Of a stretch of 7,928 nt of DNA, positions 5,335 to 7,928 are shown in pieces. Position 1 is the first letter of the stretch, and each line of letters opens with the position of its first letter. A program made the position numbers and the translations under genes. The notes under the pieces were generated by a model. The model worked only from the letters and a program-made list of their open reading frames with translations, was not told the DNA's origin and searched no databases. Source of the DNA: Gemmatimonadota bacterium (GTDB lineage Bacteria > Latescibacterota > UBA2968 > UBA8231); NCBI GenBank assembly GCA_026706165.1, contig JAPOZF010000680.1, positions 1,351-9,278 on the forward strand, written 5' to 3'.

Positions 5335-6348
5335 TCAAAGCTCCGCGGCGAGAACCCACATCGGTTTCTCTCCCACCTCGTAGCTGTCGAGGAAGGTGAG
5401 CATCCCGGAACCGCGGTCGATTCCATATGCCGACATCCTGCCGCTGTCGACCCCTGCGGCGAAGACGAACTTTCCCTGCGGGTCCACGTCGAACCCGCGC
5501 ACGTGGGGTTCGGTCGCTGCTCTGCCGATCAGGGTGAGCTTCCCGGAAGCCGGGTCGATGGCGAAGCAGGCAATCGTGTCGTGGCCGCGGTTCGGGGCGT
5601 AGAGGAATTCCCCCGAAGGGTGAACGCGCAGCTGGGCGGTGGTGTTCCCGGCCGGGTCGAAACCGGGGGGCAAGGTCGAAACCGTCTGGAAGGGCGGGGA
5701 CAGGCGGCCGTCCCCGGCGACCCGGTACGCCGAAATGCTGTTCCCCTGCTCGTCGGTCGTGTACATCACGTCGAGGCCGGGATGGAAGCGGATGTGCCGC
5801 GGGCCTGTCCGCGTGGGAGGAACAAGGATTCCGAGATCCTGCAGTGCGATCTCGCCGGTCTCGCCATCATAGGTGTACTGGAAGATGGCGTTCTGGGTTA
5901 TGCAGTGGGGCACGTACACCCAGCGGTTGCGGGGATGCACCTGGACGGAATGCGCTCCACGGATCGTATGGACCGTACAGGCCGCGGGGGCGACGAGGGC
6001 TCCGTCATCGCCGACCCGGTAGCTGCTGGCGCGGGCGCCCCCGTTGCTCGAGGTGAGCATGAACCTGCCGGTGGCGTCGGAAGTCGCGTACACGGAATCG
6101 GACTCTTCCCGGATCGTCCCGAGAAGATCCAGGGAGCCGTCGCCCCGGTCGATGGCAAGGCTCGCCAGCCGGCCGGCCCTGCGCAGGACCACGTAGAGGA
6201 ACCGTTTCCCCGGCGCGATGGCGATGGCGGCAGGTCCACCTTCAAGGGGAGTCTGGTGGGCGAGGCCGAGGGCGCCGGTTTCACCGTCCAGGGAGTAGGC
6301 GTCTACCCTGTCTTCATCCATGATCGAGACGTATACGCAGCAGGCCAT
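5335..6348 (-). CDS. lactonase, seven-bladed beta-propeller family (YbhE-type 6-phosphogluconolactonase fold)
   Basis: The 337-residue protein is a lactonase-family (PF10282) propeller of the normal length, about 330-380 residues. Members hydrolyse 6-phosphogluconolactone or other sugar lactones; the E. coli member YbhE acts in the oxidative pentose-phosphate pathway. Propeller blades repeat through the whole chain. Family signatures are seen at GAHSVQVHP (131-139), GPRHIRFHP (182-190), APNRGHDTIACF (251-262) and RGFDVDPQGKF (284-294). The pattern -D-x-x-[TS]-G-x-L- marks blade turns at, for example, 21-27 and 265-272. There is no signal peptide, so it is probably cytoplasmic. ATG at 6348 is preceded by TAGGAG with 5 nt spacing. 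The gene is first in a minus-strand series with fbp and diverges from a Gfo/Idh/MocA dehydrogenase. A dehydrogenase that makes a sugar lactone and a lactonase that opens it would be a sensible pair, but the true substrate is not shown by the sequence. Confidence 0.9.
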   Translation of the reverse strand: MACCVYVSIMDEDRVDAYSLDGETGALGLAHQTPLEGGPAAIAIAPGKRFLYVVLRRAGRLASLAIDRGDGSLDLLGTIREESDSVYATSDATGRFMLTSSNGGARASSYRVGDDGALVAPAACTVHTIRGAHSVQVHPRNRWVYVPHCITQNAIFQYTYDGETGEIALQDLGILVPPTRTGPRHIRFHPGLDVMYTTDEQGNSISAYRVAGDGRLSPPFQTVSTLPPGFDPAGNTTAQLRVHPSGEFLYAPNRGHDTIACFAIDPASGKLTLIGRAATEPHVRGFDVDPQGKFVFAAGVDSGRMSAYGIDRGSGMLTFLDSYEVGEKPMWVLAAEL

Positions 6349-6487
6349 CGTGTCTCCTATGTTGCGGGGTTGTCATCGTCAGGAGCAACCTACGGGAAAC
6401 CTTGTCGGGGGACCAACGCGGCGGGCTGAGCCTCGCCGCGAGTTCACGGGGGGATCCGGCCGGCAAAGGGATGAAGCTCCATTTCAT

Positions 6488-6520
6488 CCCATCCCGGATG
6501 GGTTGCAACCACGGGCGCCC
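6488..6520. promoter_or_regulatory. cluster of short palindromes in the divergent lactonase / oxidoreductase intergenic region
   Basis: The 215-bp interval 6349-6563 must carry the start signals of both flanking genes and holds no gene. Within it three symmetric elements lie side by side. They are a 7-bp inverted repeat, CCCATCC-C-GGATGGG (6488-6502), the perfect 10-bp palindrome GGTTGCAACC (6501-6510), which overlaps it by two bases, and GGGCGCCC (6513-6520). They end 43 bp before the oxidoreductase start, a suitable place for a repressor operator. No convincing -35/-10 pair was found beside them. Confidence 0.35.
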
Positions 6521-6563
6521 ATGAGGTTTTTACAACGCACCACGAAACTGGACGGAAGGTGAG

Positions 6564-7748
6564 ATGAAAGGAAAAACATATCGAGTCGCCATCCTCGGGT
6601 GCCGGGGCCGGGGAGGGGCAGCCGCACGCGCATACTTCGCGCATCCGCGCACCCAACTGGTCGGCCTCTGCGACCTGGTGGCGGAGCGCCGCGATCAGCT
6701 GGGAGAGGAACTGGGAGTCGGGGCCCGCTACGAGGACCTCGACGCCATGATCCGGGAGACTTCCCCCGATATCGTCGCCATACCGACGGGAACCGAGTTC
6801 CACCACGACCTCGCAATGCGGGTGCTCGAGCACGGGGTAAACATCGATATCGAAAAGCCGTTGTGCGTCGACCTGGAAGAGGGGGACGAGGTTGTCGCCA
6901 GGGCCGCCGAAAAGGGGGTGCGAACAGCGGTACACCACCAGGGCCGGACCGGAGCCACCATGCGCGCCATCGCCAACGCCCTTGCGGAAGGGCGCATAGG
7001 GGAAGTGCAGCACCTGCACGGATACGGCAAGGGGTACTACGGCGGCTACGGGCTGATGAACATCGGCACTCACATGATAAACATGACCCTGAAGGTGGCC
7101 GGGCACTGCCGGGCGGTCTCCGCTACGGGGATGACGGGGGGAAGCCCGATCACTCCCGGGGACGTGCTGCGGTCCCCCCTCGGCATGGGGGTGATTGCCG
7201 GGGAACGGCTGAGCGCCATCCTCGAATTCGACCGCGGAGTTACGGCCACCCTGCTTCACCACCGCTACCCCGAACGGGTAACCCCGATGATCGAAATCGC
7301 CGGGAGCGAAGGCCGCCTGATGGTCGAGAGCCTGCTGTACAGGAAGGACCGCCGGAACGCCCTCTGCCTGGCGGCGCGGTACTTCACTCCCGGACTCCAT
7401 GAGTGGGAAGAACTCGAACCGGTGCTGCCTCCCGGGTTCGACCCGGACGGGCCCGCCGATACCGAGGATTTCTGGTTCGTGGAGGAGTACGTGTCAGCCC
7501 TCGACGAGGGGCGCGACCACGAATGCAGCGGGGCCGAGGGGCTGCACGTGCTTGAGATCATGATGGGGCTGTTCGAGTCGGCCGCATACGGCCGCCGGAT
7601 CGAGCTGCCCCAGGAAGACCGGAGCCATCCCCTGCTGCGCTGGCGCCGGGAACACGGCCTCGGAGACCCAGGCCCCATGCCGAGGGACTACGAGGAGTGG
7701 CTGGCCGCCGAAGATGACCGGCTCGCCCGCAGGGACTCTGTCGCGTAA
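6564..7748 (+). CDS. Gfo/Idh/MocA-family NAD(P)-dependent oxidoreductase
   Basis: The 394-residue cytoplasmic dehydrogenase belongs to the glucose-fructose oxidoreductase / inositol dehydrogenase / MocA family, which oxidises or epimerises sugars, inositols and related alcohols. Residues 6-125 form the Rossmann domain, with the nucleotide loop GCRGRGG (12-18) and the acidic residue D37 at the end of the second strand (GLCD), which favours NAD. E97-K98-P99 is the family EKP motif, with K98 the expected catalytic lysine. The C-terminal domain contains NIGTHMIN (166-173). H170 fits the catalytic histidine of DxGxHxxD, but both aspartates are asparagine (N166, N173). The chain ends with a C-terminal tail (350-394) beyond the usual domain end near GRRIELP, rich in Arg, Asp and Glu. 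ATG 6564 follows GGAAGGTGAG. It diverges from the lactonase gene over 215 bp. The 86 bp after the stop show no T-rich terminator. The substrate is unknown. Confidence 0.92.
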   Translation: MKGKTYRVAILGCRGRGGAAARAYFAHPRTQLVGLCDLVAERRDQLGEELGVGARYEDLDAMIRETSPDIVAIPTGTEFHHDLAMRVLEHGVNIDIEKPLCVDLEEGDEVVARAAEKGVRTAVHHQGRTGATMRAIANALAEGRIGEVQHLHGYGKGYYGGYGLMNIGTHMINMTLKVAGHCRAVSATGMTGGSPITPGDVLRSPLGMGVIAGERLSAILEFDRGVTATLLHHRYPERVTPMIEIAGSEGRLMVESLLYRKDRRNALCLAARYFTPGLHEWEELEPVLPPGFDPDGPADTEDFWFVEEYVSALDEGRDHECSGAEGLHVLEIMMGLFESAAYGRRIELPQEDRSHPLLRWRREHGLGDPGPMPRDYEEWLAAEDDRLARRDSVA

Positions 7749-7834
7749 GTCGGGGGTTGTAACTGGGCCGCGGGCCGGGCGGGAGCTGCCGGAAGGCCAC
7801 AGAACGGCGCCCGCAGGCACTGCCCCCAGAGGGG

Positions 7835-7928
7835 TCAGGCCGCTTCGGGCAGGTTCTCCGGCATGTTCTCGAGCCTCGTCAGCCAGTAGTGGGCGTCGAA
7901 ATTCCCGTCGCCCGTCAGAAACCTCCAC
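7835..7928 (-). CDS. 3' end of an unidentified gene
   Basis: Reading from the window edge on the minus strand, a frame gives 30 residues and then TGA at 7837-7835. The peptide begins WRFLTGDGNFDAHYWL and ends ENLPEAA. Its aromatic and charged composition looks like the genuine C-terminus of a soluble protein, but it is too short to assign to a family. A competing frame in the same direction stays open for 144 codons to 7494, but it runs antisense through the oxidoreductase gene and is taken as a shadow. The gene converges on the Gfo/Idh/MocA gene with an 86-bp gap that shows only a short CCCC/GGGG inverted repeat next to this stop. Confidence 0.5.
   Translation of the reverse strand, partial: WRFLTGDGNFDAHYWLTRLENMPENLPEAA

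Noticed and set aside
7749..7834. Possible terminator between the two convergent genes at the right
   Set aside because: Short GC-rich inverted repeats (GGCC/GGCC, CCCC/GGGG) are present, but stems are only four base pairs and no T-run follows on either strand.
7494..7928. Minus-strand open frame of 144 codons from the right edge
   Set aside because: Most of it is antisense to the Gfo/Idh/MocA gene. A different frame at the edge gives a more protein-like C-terminus with a stop at 7835.
1..7928. Mobile element, CRISPR array or prophage signs
   Set aside because: No transposase or integrase gene, spaced direct repeats, target-site duplications or clear change in base composition were found by eye.

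Overview
The window is GC-rich bacterial DNA, mostly tightly packed genes with conventional Shine-Dalgarno sites. It holds six complete protein genes and two genes cut by the window edges. No RNA gene, insertion sequence, CRISPR array or phage gene was found. PhyH-type dioxygenases, Gfo/Idh/MocA oxidoreductases, lactonase propellers and Rieske proteins together recall uncultivated, heterotrophic, high-GC lineages such as Latescibacterota, Poribacteria, Planctomycetota, Armatimonadota or Acidobacteriota. This is a weak inference, because nothing in the window is a phylogenetic marker.

Left part (1-1409, minus strand): a PhyH-type Fe(II)/2-oxoglutarate dioxygenase (501-1409) is followed 50 bp later by a Rieske [2Fe-2S] protein (450 down to the window edge). 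The two are probably co-transcribed. A 313-bp region (1410-1722) then separates the dioxygenase from a divergent plus-strand gene. That gene (1723-2208) encodes a small secreted fibronectin-III-like protein, with a perfect ribosome binding site and a clear intrinsic terminator (2231-2266), so it looks like a self-contained single-gene unit.

Middle part (2265-6348, minus strand): three genes run in the same direction: a seven-bladed propeller lactonase (5335-6348), class I fructose-1,6-bisphosphatase (4189-5220), and a 601-residue protein (2265-4070). The last has a large unassigned N-terminal portion and ends in a MIP18/SufT/PaaD-like (DUF59) domain. Gaps of 114 and 118 bp leave room for internal promoters or RNA control. 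The second gap contains overlapping inverted repeats that could compete for the ribosome binding site of the fusion gene.

Right part (6349-7928): a 215-bp divergent intergenic region with clustered short palindromes separates the lactonase from a plus-strand Gfo/Idh/MocA oxidoreductase (6564-7748). The 3' end of an unidentified minus-strand gene enters at the right edge.

The lactonase, bisphosphatase and sugar-type oxidoreductase suggest carbohydrate oxidation and gluconeogenic or pentose-phosphate metabolism. The dioxygenase, Rieske and DUF59 proteins are connected by iron or Fe-S chemistry. Whether these form one pathway cannot be decided from this window. The most unusual item is the DUF59 fusion protein, whose DUF59 domain lacks the family's usual cysteine.
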